Source of the DNA: Chloroflexota bacterium
GTDB taxonomy: Bacteria; Chloroflexota; Dehalococcoidia; GIF9; UBA5629
DNA: 9,178 nucleotides
Assembly: GCA_026389655.1 (NCBI GenBank)
Contig: JAPLHL010000010.1
Coordinates: 1-9,178, forward strand
Reading direction: 5' to 3'
Positions 1 to 6,963 of the stretch are shown one piece after another; within the stretch, counting starts at the first letter, position 1; each line of letters opens with the position of its first letter. The position numbers and the translations under genes were made by a program. Below the pieces are notes generated by a model. It had not been told where the DNA came from and made no database searches. It saw only the letters and a list, made by a program, of their open reading frames with translations.

Positions 1-533
1 GGCCAAATGAAATCATCATCGGCGAAATCCGCGGAGCTGAAGGCGCCATTGCTTTCCAGGCCATGCAGACGGGCCATTCGGTGATGGCTACATTCCATGC
101 TGCTTCAGTTGAAAGACTTATTCAGCGTCTTACAGGCGCCCCGATAAATGTTCCCAAGTCGTACATGGACAACTTGAATATCTGCATCATCCAGCAGGCC
201 GTTAAATTGCCCGATGGCAAAACAGGCAGGCGGATGACGAGTATTAACGAGATAGTAGGTTATGACCCGATTACCCAATCGTTCAACTTTGTGGAGGTGT
301 TCCGCTGGGACCCAGTGACCGATATATTTTTATTTTCTGGCGATGGCAATAGCTACCTGCTGGAGCAGAAGATCGCCCCAAAACTCGGCATTCCGCCGCA
401 TAAAAAGCGCCGTATCTACGCAGAGGTAGAAAGGCGTGGCAAGATATTGGAAAAATTAAGCCAACAGGGAGTTAAGAACTTTTATGATCTCCTTAAAGTC
501 CTTGCTAAAGCGCAACGAGAAGGACTCTTCTAA
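1..533 (+). CDS. Archaeal-type filament/secretion ATPase (ArlI/FlaI/GspE2-like), 3' part only
   Basis: This is the C-terminal 176 codons of a hexameric ATPase of the type II/IV secretion superfamily, which powers assembly of a filament from the cytoplasmic face of the membrane. The gene runs in from the left edge; the first full codon is at base 3. Seen in the sequence: the Walker B stretch IIIGEIRGAEG at the very start, FQAMQTGH directly after it, the histidine-containing ATFHAAS box, and the RLTGAPINVPK segment. These together are characteristic of the archaeal ArlI/GspE2 branch rather than bacterial PilB or GspE. The tail (HKKRRIYAEVERRGKIL to QREGLF) is also typical of that branch. The Walker A motif and N-terminal domain lie outside the window. 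Stop is TAA at 531-533. It overlaps the next gene by 50 bases, so the two are probably translationally coupled. Whether the machine is an archaellum, a pilus or a secretion system cannot be decided from this part. Confidence 0.9.
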   Translation, partial: PNEIIIGEIRGAEGAIAFQAMQTGHSVMATFHAASVERLIQRLTGAPINVPKSYMDNLNICIIQQAVKLPDGKTGRRMTSINEIVGYDPITQSFNFVEVFRWDPVTDIFLFSGDGNSYLLEQKIAPKLGIPPHKKRRIYAEVERRGKILEKLSQQGVKNFYDLLKVLAKAQREGLF

Positions 534-2046
534 CGACAATGGATTGTTAGACGGCTCCTCTAACGGGCATATAAAACATAATGATGATATGCTGAAGGCA
601 GACCTGTTCTGCCACCTTACCTATATGTCAGCGCTGGCAACATCCGATTTGCCCAGGTCACAGCTGTTCGAGTACGCTTCCCGTCTTGGGTTTACCTCGT
701 CGGTTTATTTGAGGAGAGTGCATTTCCTGGCTAAAAAGCTTAATTATGATTATTCCGAGGCATGCCGCATGGTTGGGGAGAAAACCAAGGAGGCGGAACC
801 AAAGGCAATATTGCTTCGCATGTCTGGGGCCATGGCCTCCGGTGAAAACGAGGCTTTATTCTTGAAACGTGAAGCTGAGGTTATGGGAGAAACCTATGGC
901 GATGAATATGAGCGACAGGTGAGCAGTCTGGCCAAATGGACGGATGCATTCACGGCTCTTATTATTTCGGCTTCGCTGGTTGTGGTAATCAGTGTTGTTT
1001 CTATATTAATTTTCCCCATGCAGCCGGCTTTCATAGCTACCCTTACGTTCCTGATGCTCATTTCTACCGTATTGGGTGTGTGGGTAATGTACAGGTCGGC
1101 GCCGAAAGAAATAAAGACCCATTCATTGTCAGAGACATCGCATGCTCAAGAATTAGCCAGAAAGGTACTATTTTACGTTACTGTACCGCTGGCGATGTTG
1201 TCGATTCCCGTGTTGTTTCTAATGAACGCCGGCCTGGGGTGGGCAATCATTGTACTGGGGCTGATTGTAGCTCCGCCCGGGATACTGATATGGTGGGACG
1301 ATAAAAAAATAGACAGGAACGATGCCGATATAGCGGGTTTTATACGGTCTTTGGGAGGCATTACAAAGGTCATCGGGACAACCGTTACTGAAGCAGTGAG
1401 CAGGCTCGATTTCGGGTCACTTGCTTCACTAAAGAAACCTATCATCAGGATGAATAATGCTCTCACGTTTGGTATACGCCCGGAACTTTGCTGGGAGAAA
1501 TTTGTCTGTGAGTCGGGAAGCGAACAGGTAAACCGCAGTATACGGATTTTCTGGGACGGGATTGCCGTCGGTGGTGATCCTAATGCCGTTGGCAACCAGT
1601 CATCGATGTTTGCTATGAAGATATCTCTATTACGTGGAAAGCGAAAAGCGGTCTCAGCAGGATTTCTTTACCTGTGTGCTACGATGCATGCAACCATGGC
1701 GCTATTACTGGTGGGCATATACCAGATAATGTGGAGTTTTTCACAGGCTATGCAAACAATGAAGGGTGCAACCACCGGTCAGGGTATGAATGCCATATCA
1801 CAGTTACCCACGTTCGCGTTTTTTTCTAATTCAAGCGGCCAACTGCAGATGCTTTATATGATGTCGACCGCCATGCTACTTATGCTCACAGTTGTGAACC
1901 CGGCCGCCATCAAGGTCGTAGAAGGCGGGCATAACTATAAGTTTTTGTTGTACCTCTCAATTATGATGCTTATTACCGGGGGTGCAATGATCCTTGTGCC
2001 CGGCCTGGTCACAGGAATGTTCAGCTCTCTTAAGGCGCCTAGTTAA
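484..2046 (+). CDS. Archaeal-type filament platform protein (ArlJ/FlaJ-like, two T2SF domains)
   Basis: This is the polytopic inner-membrane platform protein that pairs with the upstream ATPase, as in archaella and archaeal type IV pili. It has 520 aa, near the usual ArlJ length and longer than single-domain TadB/TadC. Seen: a soluble N-terminal part of about 150 aa; hydrophobic segments at about 155-178, 180-204, 227-249 and 251-271; a cytoplasmic region of about 270-390 with a second T2SF-like half (FIRSLGGITKVIG, then GIAVGGDPNAVG); and three hydrophobic segments at about 391-420, 455-472 and 486-510. The start ATG at 484 lies inside the ATPase gene, with AGGGAG at 466-471 twelve bases upstream. 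The next ATG in frame (589) has no SD and would remove 35 low-complexity, Asn/Ser-rich residues, so the overlap may be shorter than drawn. Family and role are well supported; the exact start is less certain. Confidence 0.9.
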   Translation: MISLKSLLKRNEKDSSNDNGLLDGSSNGHIKHNDDMLKADLFCHLTYMSALATSDLPRSQLFEYASRLGFTSSVYLRRVHFLAKKLNYDYSEACRMVGEKTKEAEPKAILLRMSGAMASGENEALFLKREAEVMGETYGDEYERQVSSLAKWTDAFTALIISASLVVVISVVSILIFPMQPAFIATLTFLMLISTVLGVWVMYRSAPKEIKTHSLSETSHAQELARKVLFYVTVPLAMLSIPVLFLMNAGLGWAIIVLGLIVAPPGILIWWDDKKIDRNDADIAGFIRSLGGITKVIGTTVTEAVSRLDFGSLASLKKPIIRMNNALTFGIRPELCWEKFVCESGSEQVNRSIRIFWDGIAVGGDPNAVGNQSSMFAMKISLLRGKRKAVSAGFLYLCATMHATMALLLVGIYQIMWSFSQAMQTMKGATTGQGMNAISQLPTFAFFSNSSGQLQMLYMMSTAMLLMLTVVNPAAIKVVEGGHNYKFLLYLSIMMLITGGAMILVPGLVTGMFSSLKAPS

Positions 2047-2056
2047 CCATGGATAT

Positions 2057-2062
2057 AAGGAG
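2057..2062 (+). promoter_or_regulatory. Shine-Dalgarno AAGGAG that supports a GTG start
   Basis: AAGGAG lies six bases before GTG 2069. It decides for GTG over the in-frame ATG at 2096, which has no SD and would remove part of the membrane helix of the following protein. Confidence 0.8.
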
Positions 2063-2068
2063 TAAATA

Positions 2069-2749
2069 GTGGATTTCTACGAAGTAGGCGTTTATATGGC
2101 AATTATCATCGTCGCCTCTATATGCGTGTTTGGCATTATGTGGCTACTGATGAAGAGCATGCAGCCAAAGCGGCCTAAAGGCAGAAAGCGGGCTGCCATG
2201 GCTGCAGTCGCCGCGGGAAAAGCGCCGAAACAGATACCACAGGAATCCTCCGAGACTATTAAAGAAAAGAAAAATGCTAAAAACAAAAAAGATAAAAATA
2301 AAAAGGAGAAAAAGAGTAAATCTCCCAAAAAGGGGGAAGAAAAACTGTTAGCGCTTAAAGATCTGCCTGATAACAGGTTGCTGCCGCAGGGCGAAACCTC
2401 TGCAACATCGAAAGGAGCTCGGCAGGATGAACAGCAGAAGCCATCCTGGGAATCTCAAGAAAAGGCCGCCAATAACGCAAAGGACAACGATCAAACTGAG
2501 GCGGATGCTGGTGATCAGGCAAACGCCGAGGTGACTTTGCCGGATTTGCCTTCTATGGATACGCTTAGTTCTGAGGAAGAAGCGCCAAAAGAGGAAGAAC
2601 TCGACCTGATGAGCGTTTTTCAAGCTGAAGATGCGGAAGATTCTTCAACATCTGACCTGGCAGCTAATTTGTTTGACGTAGATGTGCAGAATATCGAGAA
2701 ACTCGGCAGTGAAGTATCGGAGTTCCTGGGTGGAATGCGCTCGAGATAA
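2069..2749 (+). CDS. Single-pass membrane protein with Lys-rich and acidic cytoplasmic tail, filament locus
   Basis: I do not recognise a named family. The 226-aa product has one strong hydrophobic helix at about 7-29 (YMAIIIVASICVFGIMWLLM), followed by positive residues, so the bulk should be cytoplasmic. Next comes an Ala/Lys/Arg stretch (35-55), a very Lys-rich segment at 64-93 (KNKKDKNKKEKKSKSPKK), and a long hydrophilic Gln/Ala/Asp/Glu region that is probably disordered. The last part, about 175-222, is more ordered in appearance (EEELDLMSVFQ, then LAANLFDVDVQNIEKLGSEVSEFL) and looks like a short helical docking domain. The GTG start has an AAGGAG six bases upstream. The gene lies 22 bases after the platform protein and 11 before the surface protein, so it is in the same operon. 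A scaffold or adaptor for the ATPase/platform, in the position that ArlC/D/E hold in archaea, is a guess from location only. Confidence 0.8.
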   Translation: MDFYEVGVYMAIIIVASICVFGIMWLLMKSMQPKRPKGRKRAAMAAVAAGKAPKQIPQESSETIKEKKNAKNKKDKNKKEKKSKSPKKGEEKLLALKDLPDNRLLPQGETSATSKGARQDEQQKPSWESQEKAANNAKDNDQTEADAGDQANAEVTLPDLPSMDTLSSEEEAPKEEELDLMSVFQAEDAEDSSTSDLAANLFDVDVQNIEKLGSEVSEFLGGMRSR

Positions 2750-2755
2750 AGGAGG
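2748..2755 (+). promoter_or_regulatory. Near-perfect Shine-Dalgarno overlapping the upstream stop codon
   Basis: AAAGGAGG begins inside the TAA stop of the preceding gene (2747-2749) and ends five bases before ATG 2761. This fixes the start of the IPT/FN3 surface protein and suggests strong, coupled translation. Confidence 0.8.
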
Positions 2756-2760
2756 AAGCC

Positions 2761-4509
2761 ATGAGCCGTAATAGTATAGAAACATCAGTAAAGGCAACAA
2801 GGGCCAACTTTTACTGTTTTATAAATAGCTTAACTAATAATTGGACCAGGATTGTGGGCAAACGTGAACATGCCCTAAACACGAGTGTGATTTTTAGGCT
2901 ACTGCTGATATTATCAGCTATCGGGTTATGCCCATTTTGTCCATTTACGTCTTCTTTCCCGGCTGCTGTTGCCGACAATCTCACTGCTCCGAGTGTGGAG
3001 GTTATGCCTTCGCAGGGTACGGTCGGCACTGCTGTGTATGTCAAAATAATTAATTACCAGGCCAGTAAACAGGTAATAGTAACATTTGGCACGGGGACTA
3101 CTATCGGCACAGGCACTACCGTGGGTACTAAAACATATGTGGCTACCAAGACAACAACTGATGACTCCGGGTATGGCGTAGCGGATTTTAATATCGAAGT
3201 TTACCCTGCGGGAAGATACACGATCATGGCTGACGATGGCGTTAATACAATTACTACCGGCTTTAAACTACTTCCTTCCATATCGCTGGGGGATACTGTA
3301 GCCGGGTATGTTGGAGATGTTATTACAGTCGACGGTAATGGCTTTGCTGCCAAGAAGCTTATTTACCTCGGAGTTGACGATGATAAATTGGTCACCGGTG
3401 AAACGGATGAGAAAGGCCAATGTTCCAACATGAGATTGGTTATCCCCCCATGCTCCAGGGGAAATCATAATATAAAATTACAGGATTCTGATAATAATGT
3501 GGCAACTGCTGTCTATAATGTACGGCAACAGGTGAGTATAATGCCGTCTTCCGCAGCGGTGGGTGATAATGTGACAATCATTGGCACGGGCTTTCTGGGT
3601 GTAGCTGATATAACGGTATATTTTGATGACAAAGATGTGGGTGTAGTCCAGACCGGCACGGACGGCGGGTTTGCAACTTCTATAAAAGTACCCGCTTGCG
3701 GTGACGGCGTGCATAAGATGAAGGTAGACGATCGGACTAATAAATCGTTCAGTGATATTAAGGTATCAGCGACCATGAGTGTAAGCCCGGAAACCGGTTT
3801 CATAGGTATGCAGGTGGGGCTTCAGGGATCTGGTTTCAGGCCGGGGTTTCCCGTTAATGTGACCTATGATAATGTGAAAATGGAAGCCACGACAGTCCAG
3901 GCCCAGGGAAGTTTCACCCATAATTTCAAAATACCAGTTAGCAGGTCCGGTCCCCATAATGTGATTGCGACGGATGGAATTAGTACGCAAAAGGTCATTT
4001 TTACGGTAGAGTCAACACCACCCATTGCGCCGACCACTCAATTGCCTGCTGATGGAGACCGACAGACCAAGGACATCCATTTTGAATGGGGCGTGGTTTC
4101 TGATCCCAGCGGTGTGACATACACTTTTGAAGTCTCCGATGATCCCAAATTTACGAATGTGATCATGTCTCAGTCCAATATAGGGGCCAATTATATTGAT
4201 ATTACTGAAGACAGTAAAATGTTGCCGGGAAGGGAGAAACCGTATTACTGGCGTGTCAAAGCTGTAGACCGTGCTTCGAATGAAGGACAGTGGTCGCTCG
4301 TCAGCTCATTTTACAAAGGGCACACGTTAATGACGATTATCGGCAATATGCCGGAGTGGGTCAAGTGGATTCTGGTTGTGCTGGGTCTGGCGTTGTTTGG
4401 TTTCATGTTCTTCTGGATAGGGCATACGATCAAAAAACTGAGGAGACTGGATGATGATGAGGAGGAAGATGAGGAAGGTTTCGAGGGTGACGAATATGGC
4501 TACGATTAG
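2761..4509 (+). CDS. Surface-exposed IPT/TIG- and FN3-like protein with C-terminal membrane anchor
   Basis: This 582-aa protein is probably displayed outside the membrane as part of, or attached to, the filament machine. Order: an unusually long polar N-terminus (1-43); a signal-peptide-like hydrophobic stretch 44-71 with a possible cleavage site after PAAVA; then four beta-sandwich units resembling IPT/TIG domains, at about 77-170, 172-254, 257-336 and 338-417. Each opens with a pattern such as ISLGDTVAGYVGDVITVDGNGF or its equivalent (SIMPSSAAVGDNVTIIGTGF, SVSPETGFIGMQVGLQGSGF). An FN3-like domain follows at about 421-519 (YTFEVSDDPKFTN, YYWRVKAVDRASNEGQWS). A single membrane helix at about 535-556 and an acidic tail (RRLDDDEEEDEEGFEGDEYG) end the protein. 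Start ATG 2761 has an excellent SD. The gene is 11 bases downstream of the Lys-rich membrane protein. An adhesin, or a stator-like envelope link analogous to the beta-sandwich ArlF/ArlG proteins, are possible roles; neither is shown. Confidence 0.85.
   Translation: MSRNSIETSVKATRANFYCFINSLTNNWTRIVGKREHALNTSVIFRLLLILSAIGLCPFCPFTSSFPAAVADNLTAPSVEVMPSQGTVGTAVYVKIINYQASKQVIVTFGTGTTIGTGTTVGTKTYVATKTTTDDSGYGVADFNIEVYPAGRYTIMADDGVNTITTGFKLLPSISLGDTVAGYVGDVITVDGNGFAAKKLIYLGVDDDKLVTGETDEKGQCSNMRLVIPPCSRGNHNIKLQDSDNNVATAVYNVRQQVSIMPSSAAVGDNVTIIGTGFLGVADITVYFDDKDVGVVQTGTDGGFATSIKVPACGDGVHKMKVDDRTNKSFSDIKVSATMSVSPETGFIGMQVGLQGSGFRPGFPVNVTYDNVKMEATTVQAQGSFTHNFKIPVSRSGPHNVIATDGISTQKVIFTVESTPPIAPTTQLPADGDRQTKDIHFEWGVVSDPSGVTYTFEVSDDPKFTNVIMSQSNIGANYIDITEDSKMLPGREKPYYWRVKAVDRASNEGQWSLVSSFYKGHTLMTIIGNMPEWVKWILVVLGLALFGFMFFWIGHTIKKLRRLDDDEEEDEEGFEGDEYGYD
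3088..3159 (+). repeat. Degenerate 18-base coding tandem repeat (four six-residue units)
   Basis: Four successive 18-base units in frame encode GTGTTI, GTGTTV, GTKTYV and ATKTTT (residues 110-133 of the surface protein). Codons differ between units, so the duplication is old or selected at protein level. The Gly/Thr strand-like pattern would extend a loop or beta-hairpin of the first IPT-like domain; the other three domains lack it. Confidence 0.7.
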
Positions 4510-4543
4510 GGGCAGAATGAATATACAAAAAGGTGACTGAATC

Positions 4544-6388
4544 ATGAATAGAGATAGTGCAAGACGGAAAAATACTGCAGGAAAGGAGAAAAATATGGCC
4601 AGCGAGATCGTAAGGAAGGATTCCAAGGTTCAAATTCGTCAGTTAGAGGCCCTTATCCTATTGATGGCCGGCGCCACTCTGGCCTCCCTGCAAATAGTGC
4701 ATTACATGCTGTTGGGAACGGGTTCGGCTTTTACAGCATTGCAGATGCTGCTGGATTGGATATTTGGTATGGCTGTAATTTTCTTGCTCGTTCATTTCAG
4801 TTTTCGTGAGATCATTAAAATTCACAATGAGCTGGTCCTTCAACGTGAGCAGGCAACTAAGGCCGAAAAACGGATACAGCATATTATTGATACTACACAG
4901 GATATTATTTTTACGCTTGATAGTGAGGGGAACTTCACTTTTGCAAATAAGGCTATCGAGGAAGTCAGCGGATATACTATCGATAAAATCCTGACTAATA
5001 ACATCAAGTACCTGCTATCACCCGAGTACAAAACATTTGTACCTGATCAATTGAAGCGCTTTAAGGAAGTTGCAGGCAGGCATCTATATGTAGATCTAAT
5101 GAAAAGCGACGGCACCCTGGTACCTGTCGAATTAAGCTTCATACCTATTAAGAACAGGGATGGGGAACTAATAGGTTTTCAAGGAATAGCACGGTATATA
5201 TCTGAGCGTAAAGAGGTGGAAAAAGCCCAAAAAGAAAAAGAGAAGTATCTCAAAGCAATTGCCAGGGTGGGGCAGATACTCCTGGAAACAAGGAAAGATA
5301 TTCCTTATAAAAAGATCCTGGAGATATTGTGCCACACATCAGAAATCAATAATGCTTTTATTATGCTTGGGGATGATTCACCGGATAAAAACCGGGAAAG
5401 CAATACCGTTTCAAAACCTGAGTCGTCTGTTACCGGTAGTGAAAGCCCGGAGAATCCGAAAGTTTACATAAGTTACACTGATAAGGAAGATAAAGGCGGC
5501 GGAACCGGCGCCTCTATTTCTGGGGATACCGGGGGAGAAGGCGTTGCCAAAGATTTGATGCAGCTTTCTAAAAAGGAAGGAGCTATTGTTAGCACATGCA
5601 ATGGCACTTCCTCCAACTTGATCTTACCCGTAATGGTTAATTCCGAATTTGCCGGGGTGGTTGGTTTTGAGAAACCTGTTGCTGCAAGTGGCTTTAAACC
5701 TGTCGAGATTAACCTTTTGGCCACTTCCGCTACTATGCTCGCACAGACAATTGAAAGACAGAATGCCGGCAAACAGATAAAACAGCATTTTGTTCATTTA
5801 ACCAAGATGATGTCTAAGGCAATGTTTGCTGTGGATCCTTACACTGTGAGTCATCAGGAAAGGTTAGCCAGCCTGGCTGCGTTTATAGGCGAAAAGCTCG
5901 GCTTGACCGAAGACGAACTTGAATGGCTGCAGGTCGGCGCCCTTTTGCATGATATCGGCAAGGCGGCAATACCCAATACAATACTTTCCAAGCCGGGTAA
6001 ACTTACCGATGAGGAGTGGGTACTGATCAGGTCTCACGTTAAGCGTGGTTATGAGATGCTCCAGGGCATGAATCTTCCGGAACATGTCATGAATATGGTT
6101 ATGAACCATCATGAAAGATTGAATGGGTCCGGTTATCCGCATGGTATCCGCAAAGATCAGTTGAGCTTGGAGGCAAGGATCCTGGGTATTTGTGATGTGG
6201 TGGAAGCCATGAGTTCTCACCGGCCATACCGCCCTGCCCGGAAAAAGGATGAAATAATCGAAGAATTGCAGACTGGACGAGAAAAATTATACGATGCCAG
6301 AGTAGTTGATTTGCTGGTAGATGTCATCGAAAGAGATGAGTTTGCATTCGGATATCAGACGGCAAACCTGGTGCCGGCAATGACCTGA
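4544..6388 (+). CDS. Membrane-bound PAS-GAF-HD-GYP cyclic-di-GMP phosphodiesterase
   Basis: This probably hydrolyses the second messenger cyclic di-GMP in response to sensory input. Domains of the 614-aa product: two membrane helices (about 36-57 and 66-87), a short coiled-coil-like linker (EIIKIHNELVLQREQATKAEKR), a PAS domain at about 107-225 (IIDTTQDIIFTLDSEGNFTFAN), a coil, a GAF-like domain at about 240-400 interrupted by a low-complexity insert (about 278-335), and an HD-GYP domain at about 412-605. Catalytic features are intact: ALLHDIGK (His469, Asp470), SHVKRGYEML, NHHERLNGSGYP (His522, His523, GYP 530-532) and ARILGICDVVEAM. The canonical Asp of HHExxDGxGYP is Asn527, a tolerated variant position. 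The gene begins 34 bases after the surface protein and is likely co-transcribed, suggesting c-di-GMP control of the filament. Start is uncertain: ATG 4544 follows AAGGTGA, but ATG 4595 (residue 18) has a better SD. Confidence 0.92.
   Translation: MNRDSARRKNTAGKEKNMASEIVRKDSKVQIRQLEALILLMAGATLASLQIVHYMLLGTGSAFTALQMLLDWIFGMAVIFLLVHFSFREIIKIHNELVLQREQATKAEKRIQHIIDTTQDIIFTLDSEGNFTFANKAIEEVSGYTIDKILTNNIKYLLSPEYKTFVPDQLKRFKEVAGRHLYVDLMKSDGTLVPVELSFIPIKNRDGELIGFQGIARYISERKEVEKAQKEKEKYLKAIARVGQILLETRKDIPYKKILEILCHTSEINNAFIMLGDDSPDKNRESNTVSKPESSVTGSESPENPKVYISYTDKEDKGGGTGASISGDTGGEGVAKDLMQLSKKEGAIVSTCNGTSSNLILPVMVNSEFAGVVGFEKPVAASGFKPVEINLLATSATMLAQTIERQNAGKQIKQHFVHLTKMMSKAMFAVDPYTVSHQERLASLAAFIGEKLGLTEDELEWLQVGALLHDIGKAAIPNTILSKPGKLTDEEWVLIRSHVKRGYEMLQGMNLPEHVMNMVMNHHERLNGSGYPHGIRKDQLSLEARILGICDVVEAMSSHRPYRPARKKDEIIEELQTGREKLYDARVVDLLVDVIERDEFAFGYQTANLVPAMT
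4582..4587 (+). promoter_or_regulatory. Shine-Dalgarno for an alternative start of the HD-GYP gene
   Basis: AAAGGA(G) ends about seven bases before ATG 4595, encoding MASEIVRKDS. It is a stronger site than the AAGGTGA before ATG 4544. The true protein may therefore be 597 aa, lacking a 17-residue charged leader. Confidence 0.55.
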
Positions 6389-6421
6389 TTATCGAAAAAG
6401 ACGAAAGGATAATAGTCTGTC

Positions 6422-6751
6422 TCAACAAGGCTGAAAGAACACCATAAAATTCCAGGTGATCACAGCCACATAATACATGGATATGCAGGATGCGGCAGCC
6501 ATCGCAATCCTGGGGAATCGTTTGGAGATTATCCATAGCAGTAACAGTATGGCTGCTATCCCCAGCAGCTTAATAAGCAGGAAACTGCCACCAGATACAA
6601 GCGGTGCCATCAACGGATTTGCTTCTTTTACCAGGCCGTTGATAACGAAAACCTGTGTAATTATCCCGTCCCAGAGTTGAAATTGCGCCATCAACAGCAG
6701 CATAAATAAAATGTGCCCGCGGTTAAAATGATCTAAAGTCCGGGTCCTCAT
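6422..6751 (-). CDS. Small DUF5658-like membrane protein
   Basis: The 109-aa product has three hydrophobic segments (about 12-38, 55-75 and 80-105). The first membrane region contains a Trp-Asp pair followed by a conserved-looking KEANPLMAPLV, then a Lys inside the second helix (FLLIKLLGIAA). This arrangement, Asp in helix one, an E-x-NP-LM motif and a Lys in helix two, is that of the DUF5658 family of small membrane proteins of unknown function. The match is from memory of the family pattern. Start ATG at 6751-6749 has only a modest SD (AGGG, about seven bases upstream); ATG at residue 17 would cut into helix one. It converges on the HD-GYP gene with only 33 bases between the two stop codons and no convincing terminator between them. 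Confidence 0.75.
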   Translation of the reverse strand: MRTRTLDHFNRGHILFMLLLMAQFQLWDGIITQVFVINGLVKEANPLMAPLVSGGSFLLIKLLGIAAILLLLWIISKRFPRIAMAAASCISMYYVAVITWNFMVFFQPC

Positions 6752-6804
6752 AGATTAACCCTAAATCCTCTTTGTCGCCACTTCGATTAAAGCGACTTGA
6801 CTGT

Positions 6805-6833
6805 ATTATTAGCCATTAGGGTCAAAAAAGCAA
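6805..6833 (-). promoter_or_regulatory. Possible promoter for the DUF5658-like gene
   Basis: On the minus strand TTGCTT (6833-6828) and AATAAT (6810-6805) are separated by 17 bases. The -10 matches 5 of 6, the -35 only 3 of 6. A start near 6798 would give a leader of about 46 bases containing a 5-bp stem (GTCGC 6774-6778 with GCGAC 6792-6796). Position is sensible but the match is modest. Confidence 0.3.
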
Positions 6834-6839
6834 CCGGAT

Positions 6840-6866
6840 GGCTCATAAAATGAGCCGTTAGGCTCA
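6840..6866 (-). terminator. Overlapping alternative hairpins, possible terminator/attenuator after the lipoprotein pair
   Basis: GGCTCAT (6840-6846), ATGAGCC (6850-6856) and GGCTCA (6861-6866) lie in a row. The middle element can pair with either neighbour: a 7-bp stem with a 3-base loop, or a 6-bp stem with a 4-base loop, but not both. Read on the minus strand, six T residues follow (6829-6824) about ten bases beyond the stem, further than in a standard intrinsic terminator. It lies about 90 bases after the TAG stop of the second lipoprotein-like gene and just upstream of the possible promoter for the DUF5658-like gene. No known riboswitch class was recognised. Confidence 0.4.
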
Positions 6867-6941
6867 GTAAGCGGGTACAATTACTTGCGGATATTGTGGA
6901 ATGACGGGGGTGACGGGTTAAGGTTTATTAGTTGTAAGGAA

Positions 6942-6963
6942 TTCCCAGAAAGGCACCTACCTG
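6942..6963 (-). repeat. 22-base near-identical repeat, copy carrying the TAG stop
   Basis: This is the counterpart of 7804-7825, with 21 of 22 bases identical. The single difference (A6959 here, G7821 there, plus strand) turns the minus-strand codon CAG into TAG. It encodes the C-terminal motif R-Q/stop-VPFWE of the two paralogs. Confidence 0.8.

Noticed and set aside
4517..4540. Seven-codon frame just before the HD-GYP gene (leader peptide?)
   Set aside because: Poor SD and no amino-acid bias or attenuator hairpin to suggest a leader function.
6388..6413. ATTATC ... GATAAT inverted repeat between the convergent HD-GYP and DUF5658-like genes
   Set aside because: Six A/T-rich pairs around a 14-base loop with no T tract; too weak to call a terminator.
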